A stretch of 64,000 bases of DNA, taken from contig NZ_DASZBU010000015.1 in assembly GCF_035943815.1 (NCBI RefSeq), positions 1-64,000 of the forward strand. Reading direction: 5' to 3'. Below, piece by piece: positions 10,751 through 19,329 of this stretch (position 1 is the first letter of the stretch; each line of letters begins with the position of its first letter). The notes beneath the pieces were generated by a model that was given only the letters and a program-made list of their open reading frames with translations, ran no database searches and was not told the origin of the DNA. The DNA comes from Frateuria_A sp035943815. GTDB taxonomy: Bacteria > Pseudomonadota > Gammaproteobacteria > Xanthomonadales > Rhodanobacteraceae. The translations under genes and the position numbers were made by a program.

Positions 10751-11407
10751 GTGCCCTCGCCCAGGCTCTACGCCCATCCGTTCTCCTCCTACAGCCAGAA
10801 GGCGCTGATCGCGCTGTATGAGCACGACACGCCATTCGAGTACCGCTCGCTGGAGGATCCCCTGGCCCGCGAAGAGCTGGCCGCGCTGTGGCCGTTGCAA
10901 CGCTTTCCCATCCTGGTCGATCGGCAGCGCGTGGTGCTGGAGGCCAGTTGCGTCATCGAATACCTGGACGTGCACTATCCCGGCCCTAAGCGCCTGGTCC
11001 CGACCGACCCGAAGGCCGCGCTGGAAGTGCGCATGCTCGACCGCTTCTTCGACAACTATGTCGCCACGCCGCAGCAGAAGGCCGTGTTCGACGCCCTTCG
11101 TCCCGAGGGCAGTCGCGACCCCTATGGCGTGACCGAGGCCAAGGCCCAGCTGGAACGCGCCTATGCCTGGCTCGACCGGCATATGGATGGACGCGAATGG
11201 GCCGCGGGCGACGACTTCAGCCTGGCCGACTGCGCGGCCGCGCCCTTCCTGTTCTACGCCGACTGGACCCATTCCATCGCCCCGGCCTTTTCCCGCGTGC
11301 GCGCCTATCGCACCCGCTTGCTGGCACGTCCGTCGTTCGCCCGCGCGGTGGACGAGGCCAGGCCGTATCGCGCCTATTTCCCGCTCGGCGCGCCCGATCG
11401 CGACTGA
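10751..11407 (+). CDS. Glutathione S-transferase family protein
   Basis: A 218-aa GST: N-terminal LYAHPFSSYSQKALIALYEHDTPFEYRSL, FPILVD with the cis-proline, and LEASCVIEYLD, which is the conserved E-S/A-x-x-I glutathione-binding motif. The C-terminal helical domain contains the GDDFSLADCAAAPFLFY capping motif. The start is a GTG with AAGGA upstream. It is followed after 20 bp by the DUF899 gene and may be co-transcribed with it. Confidence 0.85.
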   Translation: MPSPRLYAHPFSSYSQKALIALYEHDTPFEYRSLEDPLAREELAALWPLQRFPILVDRQRVVLEASCVIEYLDVHYPGPKRLVPTDPKAALEVRMLDRFFDNYVATPQQKAVFDALRPEGSRDPYGVTEAKAQLERAYAWLDRHMDGREWAAGDDFSLADCAAAPFLFYADWTHSIAPAFSRVRAYRTRLLARPSFARAVDEARPYRAYFPLGAPDRD

Positions 11408-11427
11408 TCGCTACCACGGAGACCAAC

Positions 11428-12135
11428 ATGACCCCGCTCACTTCCGCCGCCGAATTGGCCCTGCGCAACCGCCTGCGGTTTCCCAACGAAAGCGACGCCT
11501 ACCGCCGCGCCCGCCAGGCCTTGCTCACCGAAGAGATCGAACTGCGCCGCCATCTCGAACGCGTGGCCGAGCAGCGCCGGGCGCTGCCTCCCGGCGGCGA
11601 GGTCACCGGCGATTATCGTTTCGAGGGCGAGACCGGTCCGCTCGGCTTCGCCGACCTGTTCGGCGACAAGCAGACGCTGGTGGTCTACAGCTACATGTTC
11701 GGTCCGCAGCGCAAGCGTCCCTGCCCGATGTGCACCTCGCTGCTCAGCGCCTGGGACGGCGAGGCGCGCGACATGGAGCAGCGCTTCGCCCTGGCGGTGG
11801 TGGCCCGCTCGCCCATCGACCGCCTCGCCGCCTTCCGGCGCGAGCGCGGCTGGCGTCACCTGAAGCTGTACTCGGACATCGACGGCGCCTACAGCCGCGA
11901 CTATTTCGGCGTGGATGCCGATGGTGGCGATGGCGACCAGGCGGCGTTCAACGTGTTCACCCGCCGCGACGGCACCATCAGGCATTTCTGGAGCGGCGAG
12001 ATGGGGCCCGAAAGCGCGGACCCCGGCCAGGATCCGCGCGGCGCGCCCGACCTGATGCCGCTATGGACCGTGCTCGACTGCACGCCGGAAGGGCGCGGCA
12101 CCGACTGGTATCCCAGCCTGGACTACCCCGCTTGA
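11428..12135 (+). CDS. DUF899 thioredoxin-like protein
   Basis: A 235-aa cytoplasmic protein with the DUF899 layout: helical N-terminus (ALRNRLRFPNESDAYRRARQALLTEEIELRRHLERV), GPLGFADLFGDKQTLVVYSYMFG, then PCPMCTSLLSAWDG with a CPMC pair around residues 91-94 in the thioredoxin-like position, and a FNVFTRRDGTIRHFWSGEM stretch. A redox role is likely from the CxxC but unproven. It lies directly behind the GST gene. Confidence 0.8.
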   Translation: MTPLTSAAELALRNRLRFPNESDAYRRARQALLTEEIELRRHLERVAEQRRALPPGGEVTGDYRFEGETGPLGFADLFGDKQTLVVYSYMFGPQRKRPCPMCTSLLSAWDGEARDMEQRFALAVVARSPIDRLAAFRRERGWRHLKLYSDIDGAYSRDYFGVDADGGDGDQAAFNVFTRRDGTIRHFWSGEMGPESADPGQDPRGAPDLMPLWTVLDCTPEGRGTDWYPSLDYPA

Positions 12136-12469
12136 ACGAATGATCCGGGTCGAACGACCGCTGGCAAACGCTGCCCACCCCTGCCGTCGTGGTCGCCATG
12201 GTGCCGCTGCACCAGGCCCTGCCCGCTGGCCTGCTCGTGGCAGCCCTGTTTGGTTGGCGCCTGCGGCTGGCATCGGTTTCGATGTCACTTTTCCGGCCGC
12301 TTGGCGCACCGCACCGCCAGGCCAGGAAAGCGCACGTCAGGGTTCGCTCATGGTGAGCCGTGGCATCGACGGCGGAAAGGCGCATGCGCAGGCCAGGCAA
12401 GCCCGCCCGCGTCGCCCCTCGTAGACCGGCTTCACGCGCCTTAGCGGCGCGATTGGTTATCGCAACCCG
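12136..12469. other. Intergenic stretch without a recognised gene
   Basis: A 334-bp gap between two same-strand genes. Only short arginine/alanine-rich frames are open, none with a start, RBS and family resemblance. A short inverted repeat GGTCG-AA-CGACC lies about 15 bp after the DUF899 stop and could aid termination. Confidence 0.5.
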
Positions 12470-13609
12470 ATGGCTGCCTCCGATCTCATCGCCGCGGCCG
12501 AGCTCATGGACCAGTTCGCCCAGCGCACCGGCCTGGATTCGGGCACGGCTCCCGTGCGCTACCTGTGGACCGATGCGTTCGCCGCCTGCAACTTCCAGTA
12601 CCTGGCCGAAGCTGGTGCGGACGCCCGCTTCGATGCCCTGGCGCAACGCACGGTCGAGCAGGTGCACGAACTGCTCGGTCATTTCCGTGCCGACGACACG
12701 CGCAGCGGCTGGTTGCGCGGCGCTTGCGGGCAGGCTGATGGCGAACATCCCACCCGCGCCGGCCTTCGCATAGGCAAGCCACTGCCCGAGCGCGCCAGCG
12801 AACAAGCCTTCGACGAGCGGCTGGAGTGGGAGCGCGACGGGCAGTATTTCCACTACCTGACGCGCTGGATGCGGGCGCTCGAGCAGCTGGGCCGGCGCCG
12901 CGGCGAGCCGCACCTGACACGCTGGGCGCGCGAGCTGGCCGATACGGCCCATCGCGCCTTCACCCACGCGGCCGGTGGCGGCCGCAAGCGCATGTACTGG
13001 AAGATGAGCACCGATCTGTCGCGGCCACTGGTCCCATCGATGGGCCAGCACGATCCGCTGGATGGCCTGGTCACCGCGCTCGCGCTGCGCACGGACGCGA
13101 CCCCTGAAATGGACCAGGCCATCGCGGACTACCGTGTCATGATGCGCGAGAGCCCGCTCGCCACCGGCGATCCGCTGGGCCTCGGCAGCCTGCTGATGGA
13201 TGCGTTGCGGCTGGAAGAGCTGTTGCGGGCCGGCCACGGCGGCCATGGACCGCTGCTCGAGCACGTGCTGGAAAATGCGGCCGCGAGCCTGCCCCATCTC
13301 TCCCTGCAGCTTGGCGCACCGGCAGAACTGCGCCTGGGATTCCGCGAACTGGGCCTGGCCATCGGCCTGGGCGGGCTAAAGCAGCTGGCGGTACACCTGA
13401 CCGAATGGCCCCCCACCGAAAGCCGACGCATGCGGCCGATGCTCGAGGCTTTGCTCACTTACCTGCCGCTGCGCCAGGCGATCCAGGCGTTCTGGCTCGA
13501 TCCGGTCCATCGCCGCTCCGCTTCGTGGCGCGAACACCGCGACATCAACGAGGTGATGCTGGCGACCAGCCTACTGGCTGGAACCGACGGTCTCTGGGCC
13601 TGGTCCTGA
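12470..13609 (+). CDS. Hypothetical protein, mostly helical, 379 aa
   Basis: I do not recognise the family. The protein has no signal peptide or membrane span. It looks like a soluble alpha-helical repeat or toroid: regularly spaced helices, aromatic-rich turns (FAACNFQYLAE, YFHYLTRWMRALEQLGR, MYWKMSTDLSRPLVPSMGQHDPLDGL) and a C-terminal RDINEVMLATSLLAGTDGLWAW. Such folds occur in glycan-processing proteins, but no catalytic residue pattern is evident. Codon use is like its neighbours. It precedes the methyltransferase gene by about 110 bp on the same strand. Confidence 0.65.
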   Translation: MAASDLIAAAELMDQFAQRTGLDSGTAPVRYLWTDAFAACNFQYLAEAGADARFDALAQRTVEQVHELLGHFRADDTRSGWLRGACGQADGEHPTRAGLRIGKPLPERASEQAFDERLEWERDGQYFHYLTRWMRALEQLGRRRGEPHLTRWARELADTAHRAFTHAAGGGRKRMYWKMSTDLSRPLVPSMGQHDPLDGLVTALALRTDATPEMDQAIADYRVMMRESPLATGDPLGLGSLLMDALRLEELLRAGHGGHGPLLEHVLENAAASLPHLSLQLGAPAELRLGFRELGLAIGLGGLKQLAVHLTEWPPTESRRMRPMLEALLTYLPLRQAIQAFWLDPVHRRSASWREHRDINEVMLATSLLAGTDGLWAWS

Positions 13610-13718
13610 CGGGCCTGCACACGGACCGCACCGCCCCCAAGCCGGCCGCCTCAAGTGCGTCGCTTGGTCTGCGGCCATCAGGCAGCGCTCCTGCTGCATC
13701 GCCTTGCGGTGCGCTACG

Positions 13719-14594
13719 ATGCCGCCCCCTTCGCCAAGGACAGCCGCCGCCGTGGCGCACTATGCCGGCCCCCTGCTGACGCAAGCTGTCGCCGGTTCGC
13801 TGCTCGAGGCACGCGATGCCGGCGCCGACGAGTGGAGCGGCTCGCTCGACCTTGGCCGCACGAGCGGCACTGCCCGGCTTCATGCGGAGGAATGGCAGTG
13901 GTGCGGGCGTAGCTATCCCTATCCCGTCGGGCTGAAGGACCGCACGATCTACTACTGGGACGACGAAGCGTTCGCGCCGGCGTCGCGCTTCTCCGGTTCG
14001 CTGATCAAGCTGGTGCCCACCGAGTGGGGGGCGCCGACCTTCGAGATCGACGGCATCAAGATGCTGCCCACGTCCAAGGCATCGCCGCTCGACGATGCGC
14101 GCCGCAAGGTGGAATTGGTCCAGCCGCGCGGCAAGGTGGTGCTCGATACCTGCGGCGGCCTGGGCTATTTCGCCGCGTGCTGCCTGGAGGCGGGCGCGAC
14201 GCTCGTCCGCTCGTTCGAGAAGAACGCCGACGTGCTGTGGCTGCGCACGCTCAATCCGTGGTCGCCCGATCCCGATGCACCAGCCAGCGGCGGACGCCTC
14301 GAACTCGTGCACGGCGACGTCTCGCAGGAAATCGCGCAGATTCCCGATGCCTCGGTGGATGCGCTGCTGCACGATCCGCCCCGCTTCGGCATCGCCGGGG
14401 AGCTTTATTCGCAAGCGTTCTATGGACAGCTCGCGCGCGTGCTTCGCCGCAGCGGGTGGCTGTTCCACTACACCGGCAGCCCGAACAAGCTCACCAGCGG
14501 CCGCGACGTTCCGCGCGAAGTGGCCAAGCGGCTGGAATCAGCCGGCTTCAAGGCCCAACTGGCGCTCGACGGCGTACTGGCCACCCGGCGCTGA
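13719..14594 (+). CDS. Class I SAM-dependent methyltransferase
   Basis: A 291-aa protein. The C-terminal two thirds form a Rossmann methyltransferase: motif I is VVLDTCGGLGYFAA, motif II ends at SFEKN, and the catalytic-region stretch is LLHDPPRFGIAGELYSQAFYGQLARVLRRSGWLFHY. The N-terminal 110 residues form an extra beta domain (WQWCGRSYPYPVGLKDRTIYYWDD). The target is unknown; the DPPR motif resembles the DPPY/NPPY of base or RNA methyltransferases. The start is taken at the ATG at 13719; a TTG at 13704 is an alternative. Confidence 0.75.
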   Translation: MPPPSPRTAAAVAHYAGPLLTQAVAGSLLEARDAGADEWSGSLDLGRTSGTARLHAEEWQWCGRSYPYPVGLKDRTIYYWDDEAFAPASRFSGSLIKLVPTEWGAPTFEIDGIKMLPTSKASPLDDARRKVELVQPRGKVVLDTCGGLGYFAACCLEAGATLVRSFEKNADVLWLRTLNPWSPDPDAPASGGRLELVHGDVSQEIAQIPDASVDALLHDPPRFGIAGELYSQAFYGQLARVLRRSGWLFHYTGSPNKLTSGRDVPREVAKRLESAGFKAQLALDGVLATRR

Positions 14595-14615
14595 GCGCCG
14601 ATCGCGCGGGCCGCT

Positions 14616-14828
14616 TCAATCGATCCTGTGCAAGGCCGAGCCCTTGTGCATGGCGACATGCCCGGTCTTGTCGCTGCGGATCTCGTATTGCGGGTCTTCT
14701 TCGCTGCAGTGGCGCGTATGGCCCTTGTAGTCGGTATCGCGCGTGTGCACCTTGATGATCCTCCCGGTGACGTGGCCGGCTTCGGAGTTCCAGCGCACGT
14801 GGTCGCCGACCTTGAACGGATGCTTCAT
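14616..14828 (-). CDS. DUF2945 (HVA1-like) small protein
   Basis: A 70-aa protein with the DUF2945 signature: FKVGDHVRWNSEAGHVTGRIIKVHTRD, then QYEIRSDKTGHVAMHKGSALHRI. The fold is a small Tudor-like barrel; the function is unknown. The ATG at 14828 was preferred over an upstream one because the family starts with KxGDxVxW. It is convergent with the methyltransferase gene, 21 bp away. Confidence 0.85.
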   Translation of the reverse strand: MKHPFKVGDHVRWNSEAGHVTGRIIKVHTRDTDYKGHTRHCSEEDPQYEIRSDKTGHVAMHKGSALHRID

Positions 14829-14897
14829 GGAGACCTCTTCACCGATGGGCGCCGGCCGGGTTGGCCGCGGAGCGCGGGGCACCCGCGGCCGTAGGCG

Positions 14898-15299
14898 TCA
14901 TTTCGCCTGCAAGCTGGACATGACGCGCTGCGCGTCCGCATGGGCGTCGGCCACCGTCGCGGCCCTGGTTCCGTGCTCGGCCTGTTCGAGCGCCTCGCGC
15001 AGGCGGGTCACGGTGGCCTGGTCGCCCTTGGCATCGACGATCGCCCCCTGACCCATGCCCTTGCACGGGTTCTCTTCCTGCGCGTCGTAGCCCTCGCCGG
15101 AAGGGCCGGCCAGGCAATTGATGACGTGATGCAGGTGCGCGTGCGCCATCTTCAGATCGGCGGCGCCGAGCGCCATGCCGGCATGCGCGCTGGCCGTTGC
15201 GACCTGCTTGACCACGGCATCACTTTTCGCCTGGGTGGCGACCGGCAGCGCGGCCGCCAGCAGGAACACGGGTATCCATCGAACCGACTTCATCGCCAT
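14898..15299 (-). CDS. Periplasmic His-rich hypothetical protein
   Basis: A 133-aa protein with a signal peptide (MAMKSVRWIPVFLLAAALPVATQA). The mature part is helical and contains HAHLHHVINC followed by a GEGYDAQEENPCKGMGQGAI loop with a second Cys. The His cluster plus two Cys suggests metal or haem binding, but there is no CxxCH motif. No enzyme family is recognised. A second ATG lies two codons downstream. Confidence 0.7.
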   Translation of the reverse strand: MAMKSVRWIPVFLLAAALPVATQAKSDAVVKQVATASAHAGMALGAADLKMAHAHLHHVINCLAGPSGEGYDAQEENPCKGMGQGAIVDAKGDQATVTRLREALEQAEHGTRAATVADAHADAQRVMSSLQAK

Positions 15300-15384
15300 G
15301 ACACACCTCCGGGACACGCGGCGTCAGCCGCAACCGCTAAAGGATAGTCCCGCCGAGGCGAAGAGAAAGCATGCACCGACCCTT

Positions 15385-16752
15385 TCACACATATCGGAAC
15401 AGCGGCGGAAAGAGCACAACGACCACTGCGGCCCAGCCGGCATACACGTACAGGTAGTCGGTCTGCCAGCGCTCGAGGCGGGCGAACGCCTCGCGCCTGC
15501 GCAGGAAGCGCAGGTAGAGCACCGCGGACCAGGCCAGATTGGCCAGCAGGATCACGTTCTCGCCCAGCGCGGCCACGCGGTTGGGCGTGAACCCGAATTC
15601 GCCGATGCGCGCGACGATCGCCCACAGGGCGAGCGCGTCGGCCAACAGCGCGCTGGCCAGCAGCACCACCTGCACCACGTCGAATGCGCCCGGGGGCGCC
15701 TGCGGATCGCGCGCCGAAAGCGAATACAGCAGCAGGCCCAGCACCAGTACGAGCAGCAGGTCGAAGGCGATCAACACGTTGCGCTCGATCTCGATGCCAC
15801 GACCGGTCCACAGCACCGTGCCCAGGAACACCAGCAGCACCACGGTGAGGATCGGCGCGAACAGGCGCGTCAGCACCGGCGCCATGTTCTCGATCACGCT
15901 CTGCTTGGCCTCCACCAGCCACGACGCGATCAGCACGGCCCCGGCGGCGCCGCACGGCACCAGCCAGGTGGCGAACACGGGCTCGGCCTTGAGCCCGATC
16001 GCCTCGAACATCATCGCCATGAACGCGGTCAGCACGCCGCCGCCCAGGGCGATCAACACGTAGTAGATGAACAGCTCGCCGGAAAAGCGGATGAAGTCCA
16101 TCCGCCCGTCGCCCTGGCGCCAGCGGCCGCCGGCGTAGGCGATGCCGACCGGCAGCCACAACGCGATCGGCAGGTGCAGCACGGTCAGCGCTTCGGTGGC
16201 GCCCTTCGCCCTGAACGGGTAGAGGTTGGCGAACATAGCCGCCGCGGCAAACGCGATCGCCAGCCCGCCGAGCGTCCGCCAGCCGAGCTTTCGCTTCCAG
16301 GCGAAATAGCCGGCCAGGAAAGGCAGCACGAACAGCCCCAGGTTGCGGGCATAGAAGCCCGCGTCGCGGTCCAGCTGCATACCGAACAGCGCCGGCAGCT
16401 TGATCGCGGCCGCTGCGGCCAGCGCAAGCCCGAAGGCGGCCAGCGCGTCCGTGCGAACTCCGGCGGGCGACGCGCCCTCCGGCGCGGCGACCACCAGCTG
16501 TTTCCACAGGCGCTCGGAGTGCTCCCGCGCGAATTCCCGCGAAAGGGCGTCCAGGTCGCCCATGCGCTTGACCGCCACCAGGAAAGCCTCGTCCGAGGCC
16601 AGTCCCGCGCCGGCCAGGCCCGCCACTTGTTCGCGCAGGTGGTCTTCAAGTTCCGCAACGTCGACGGCATGGATCGCCTGCCGCCGGCGCAGGTAGCTGC
16701 GCCATTGCTCGATCTGCGCTTCAAGCGATACGGCCTGTGCGGATGTCGGCAT
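15385..16752 (-). CDS. Membrane protein with permease prefix domain
   Basis: A 455-aa protein. The first 90 residues form the 'permease prefix' helical domain (VAELEDHLREQVAGLAGAGLASDEAFLVAVKRMGDLDALSREFARE). About ten hydrophobic segments follow, including FVLPFLAGYFAW, LAIAFAAAAMFANLYPF and LVLVLGLLLYSLSA. No ABC permease or solute-carrier motif is seen. It starts 3 bp after the padR stop, the usual regulator/target arrangement for this domain, so PadR probably controls it. Confidence 0.75.
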   Translation of the reverse strand: MPTSAQAVSLEAQIEQWRSYLRRRQAIHAVDVAELEDHLREQVAGLAGAGLASDEAFLVAVKRMGDLDALSREFAREHSERLWKQLVVAAPEGASPAGVRTDALAAFGLALAAAAAIKLPALFGMQLDRDAGFYARNLGLFVLPFLAGYFAWKRKLGWRTLGGLAIAFAAAAMFANLYPFRAKGATEALTVLHLPIALWLPVGIAYAGGRWRQGDGRMDFIRFSGELFIYYVLIALGGGVLTAFMAMMFEAIGLKAEPVFATWLVPCGAAGAVLIASWLVEAKQSVIENMAPVLTRLFAPILTVVLLVFLGTVLWTGRGIEIERNVLIAFDLLLVLVLGLLLYSLSARDPQAPPGAFDVVQVVLLASALLADALALWAIVARIGEFGFTPNRVAALGENVILLANLAWSAVLYLRFLRRREAFARLERWQTDYLYVYAGWAAVVVVLFPPLFRYV

Positions 16753-16755
16753 GGA

Positions 16756-17142
16756 TCAGGCCCCCTGCGGCAGCGGTGCAGCGAACGCGGGATGGCCGGC
16801 CGGGTCGGCGGCGACGAGCGCATTCCATATGGCATGCAGCGTCGCGTCCACCGCCAGCCACTGGCGGCGCTCCTCGGCCAGTTGCTCCCGGCCCGGCGGC
16901 GTGATGCGGTAGTACTTGCGGCGACGACCGCTGTCGGCGGTCTCCCAGCGGGCCTGGATGTGGCCGAGCCGCTCCAGCCTGTGCAGGACGGGGTAAAGCA
17001 TGCCGTCGGTCCACGCCATGTGCCCGCCGGACAGCTCGCGCACGCGCTGGATGATCGCGTAGCCGTAGCTGTCGCCCTCGGCCAGGATCGCCAGCACGAT
17101 CGGGGTCGAGGAGGCGGCTACCAGATCCTTGTTGATTGCCAT
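16756..17142 (-). CDS. PadR-family transcriptional regulator
   Basis: A 128-aa winged-helix protein with the PadR layout: TPIVLAILAEGDSYGYAIIQRVRELSGG, WTDGMLYPVLHRLERLGHIQARWE, RRRKYYRITPPGREQLAEERRQW. These regulators often repress their own operon and respond to small molecules. A promoter candidate is 50 bp upstream, and a membrane protein gene follows at once. Confidence 0.92.
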   Translation of the reverse strand: MAINKDLVAASSTPIVLAILAEGDSYGYAIIQRVRELSGGHMAWTDGMLYPVLHRLERLGHIQARWETADSGRRRKYYRITPPGREQLAEERRQWLAVDATLHAIWNALVAADPAGHPAFAAPLPQGA

Positions 17143-17190
17143 GGAGGGTCCGCTGCGCAGCGCGGTCGGGCTACCGCTTTACCTCGTGGC

Positions 17191-17218
17191 AATATACATG
17201 GAAGTGCTACGTATGCAA
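17191..17218 (-). promoter_or_regulatory. Promoter candidate for the padR operon
   Basis: On the minus strand TTGCAT (17218-17213) and TATATT (17196-17191) are 16 bp apart, 49-76 bp before the padR start codon. The local AT content is much higher than the surroundings, and ATGTATAT overlaps the -10, which could serve as a PadR half-site. Confidence 0.5.
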
Positions 17219-17540
17219 GTCGCGTTGGCAGTAACCCCCGGGACCCCGCGAGGCCCATCTGGAGACGCAGCTGAAACGGTCGGCATCCAGGATTCGCAAC
17301 ACTTCCCGCAGCGGACGCGTGGCGCCCGGAGATTCCGCATCGGGGCCGGCGGTAGTGAAGCCGTAGACACCCCGGGCCAGATCGAAGCCGCCATGCGCCA
17401 CGCTCGTGCCGGTGAGTCGACGTCCATCCAGAGGCTGTTCGTACCTGCGTTTGCCCCGGCTCCGGCAGCCATCCAGGGCCGGCGCGGTGCGGTGCGGACT
17501 GGAAGGCCCGGTACCCCACAGTGGAGCCCGTTTTCACGTT
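17207..17540 (-). pseudogene. Possible unrecognised reading-frame remnant
   Basis: One minus-strand frame stays open for about 110 codons with balanced, protein-like composition (YEQPLDGRRLTG, then GGFDLARGVYGFTTAG, then PLREVLRILDADRFSC) but has no ATG and no RBS. A GTG at 17401 is the best start and would give 64 aa. Its 3' end overlaps the padR promoter, which argues against a live gene. I do not know the family. Confidence 0.25.
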
Positions 17541-17617
17541 CCCGATGGCAGCCTGCGGGCCGGGTGGGCCTTTGCGGGCTTAGCGCCGGAAGCAGCAACA
17601 CAGCCTGAGGGAGCCTC

Positions 17618-18418
17618 ATGAGCCAGGTAGTAGTGCACCGACTTCACCATGGGAGGGGCCTGACCGCGGCCGTGGCGAGCGGCATCGTTCTCGCCGCGAT
17701 GACCGTGTATTCGGCCGCAGGCGGCGGCGGCCTCGACCGCTCCATAACTTCCGCCATCAACCTGGCGACCCGTGGCCATCGGTTGTTGGACCATTTCTTC
17801 CTGGCATTGGACGAAGGCCCGTTCCTGTCCGGTTCGATCCTGGTGGGGCTGGTCTGGTACTGCTGGTTCCAGTATCCCGGGATCCACGAGCGCGCCCAGC
17901 TGATGGTCGGCACCCTGACCGCACTGGTTTGCGGGCTGGCCAGCCGGCTGTTCCAGTTGCTGCTTCCCTCCCACCTGCGCCCCCTGCACGACCCGTTGCT
18001 GGCGTTCCAGCTGACCGCAGGCGTGGAGCCGAACAAGCTGAGCGGCTGGAGTTCGTTTCCCAGCGACCACGCCACGGTATTTGCCGGCCTCGCCTACATC
18101 CTTTATCGCAGCAATCGGAGGGCCGGCCTGATCGCGGCCGCGGCCGCCCTCCTGTTCGACTTCGCCCGCATTTACCTGGGCTACCACTACACCTCCGACA
18201 TCATCGGCGGCACCGCGCTGGGCGTGCTGGGCGTGGCGCTGATGCTCAATTCGTCGGTGCTGGCCGCCGGACGCTGGGTGCTGCGCTACGAAACGACCCA
18301 CCCCGGCCTGTTCTATCTTTGCGCCTTCGTGGTCACCTTCGGACTGGCCGACCTATTCATCGACATCCGCGTGATCGCCGCCGGGTTCGCGCACGACATG
18401 GGCTTCCTGAGAGGTTGA
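17618..18418 (+). CDS. PAP2-family membrane phosphatase
   Basis: A 266-aa protein with about six membrane segments and two of the three PAP2 phosphatase motifs: SSFPSDHATVFAGL (PSxH with Asp for Gly) and RIYLGYHYTSDIIGG (RxxxxxHxxxD). The first motif (KxxxxxxRP) is weak; LRPLHDP may be its remnant. Members dephosphorylate lipid phosphates, undecaprenyl pyrophosphate or similar. The extra hydrophobic C-terminal segment is unusual. It is alone, with a 475-bp gap upstream. Confidence 0.8.
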   Translation: MSQVVVHRLHHGRGLTAAVASGIVLAAMTVYSAAGGGGLDRSITSAINLATRGHRLLDHFFLALDEGPFLSGSILVGLVWYCWFQYPGIHERAQLMVGTLTALVCGLASRLFQLLLPSHLRPLHDPLLAFQLTAGVEPNKLSGWSSFPSDHATVFAGLAYILYRSNRRAGLIAAAAALLFDFARIYLGYHYTSDIIGGTALGVLGVALMLNSSVLAAGRWVLRYETTHPGLFYLCAFVVTFGLADLFIDIRVIAAGFAHDMGFLRG

Positions 18419-18571
18419 CGCGCGGTACATGGTAAAGGCGCCGCGCGAGGTACGGCCGCTGCCCGGCCGCATGCCCGCGCTGGGACAAGCAGCCGCGCCG
18501 GGCCGGCTGCACCCGCCAGGACACTTTCGGCGCATGCTTTGCTTCTACCGCAAACCCTAAGGAGCCATGCC

Positions 18572-19117
18572 ATGAAGCCTTCGACCAAGCTCGCCACGCT
18601 CGCCCTCCTCGCCACCGCCACCCTCGCCTCGCCGGCGATCGCTGCCCTTAAGGAAGGCTCGCAGGCGCCCGATTTCACCGCATCGGCCTACCTCGCCGGC
18701 CAGCCTTTCACCTTCAGGCTCGCCGATGCACTCAAGCAGGGGCCCGTCGTGGTGTACTTCTTTCCCGCCGCCCACACCTCCGGCTGCAACCTGGAAGCCC
18801 ACCTCTTCTCGGTGGCCATCGACAAGTTCAAGGCGCAGCACGCCACGGTAATCGGCGTGACCGCCGGCAACACCGACCAGCTGGCCGCGTTCTCGAAGGA
18901 AACCGAGCACTGCAGCGGCAAGTTCCCGGTAGCGGCGGACCCGGGCGCGGCGATTGCCAAGCGCTACGACGCACTGCTGCCGATGCGGCCGGGCTGGTCG
19001 GACCGCACCTCCTACGTGATCGCCCCCTCGGGCAAGATCACCCACGTCTACTCGAATCTCAGCCCCAACAAGCACGTGCAGGAAACGCTCGACGCGGTGA
19101 AGGCGCTGGAGAAGTAG
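18572..19117 (+). CDS. Exported peroxiredoxin (AhpC/TSA, BCP-like)
   Basis: A 181-aa protein with a signal peptide ending ASPAIA. The peroxiredoxin domain begins LKEGSQAPDFTASAYLAG. The peroxidatic site reads FFPAAHTSGCNLEA, which keeps the Pro, Thr and peroxidatic Cys. A later SDRTSYVIAPSGKITHVY matches the BCP group. The resolving cysteine is probably the one in TEHCSGKF. It should reduce peroxides in the periplasm. AAGGAG precedes the ATG at 18572. Confidence 0.88.
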   Translation: MKPSTKLATLALLATATLASPAIAALKEGSQAPDFTASAYLAGQPFTFRLADALKQGPVVVYFFPAAHTSGCNLEAHLFSVAIDKFKAQHATVIGVTAGNTDQLAAFSKETEHCSGKFPVAADPGAAIAKRYDALLPMRPGWSDRTSYVIAPSGKITHVYSNLSPNKHVQETLDAVKALEK

Positions 19118-19191
19118 TACCCCCACAGGCCGCCGCAGGGAGCGCGGCAAGGCCCATGGCCTAACTTCCGGGCCGCCGCCCGCACGGGGTC

Positions 19192-19253
19192 GATCGGCCA
19201 TCGCCGATCCAAACCCATCCGATCGGCGGCCCCATGTGGATTGCCGATGGGTT
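19192..19253. other. Nested stem-loops between peroxiredoxin and methyltransferase genes
   Basis: GATCGGC-CATC-GCCGATC forms a perfect 7-bp hairpin (19192-19209). Right behind it AACCCATC (19212-19219) pairs with GATGGGTT (19246-19253), 8 bp, and a third GATCGGC lies between them. The set could terminate the peroxiredoxin transcript or form alternative structures ahead of the next gene. Confidence 0.4.
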
Positions 19254-19329
19254 CCCCTTTCATCCGCGCCGTGGCTCGGCAATAGTAGCCACCGCAAATC
19301 CGCTGGTACGCGACGTCAAGGGAGCTGCC

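Noticed and set aside
15175..17274. A plus-strand frame of 699 codons over the permease/PadR genes
   Set aside because: Gln/His/Arg-rich shadow crossing two well-supported minus-strand genes and their promoter.
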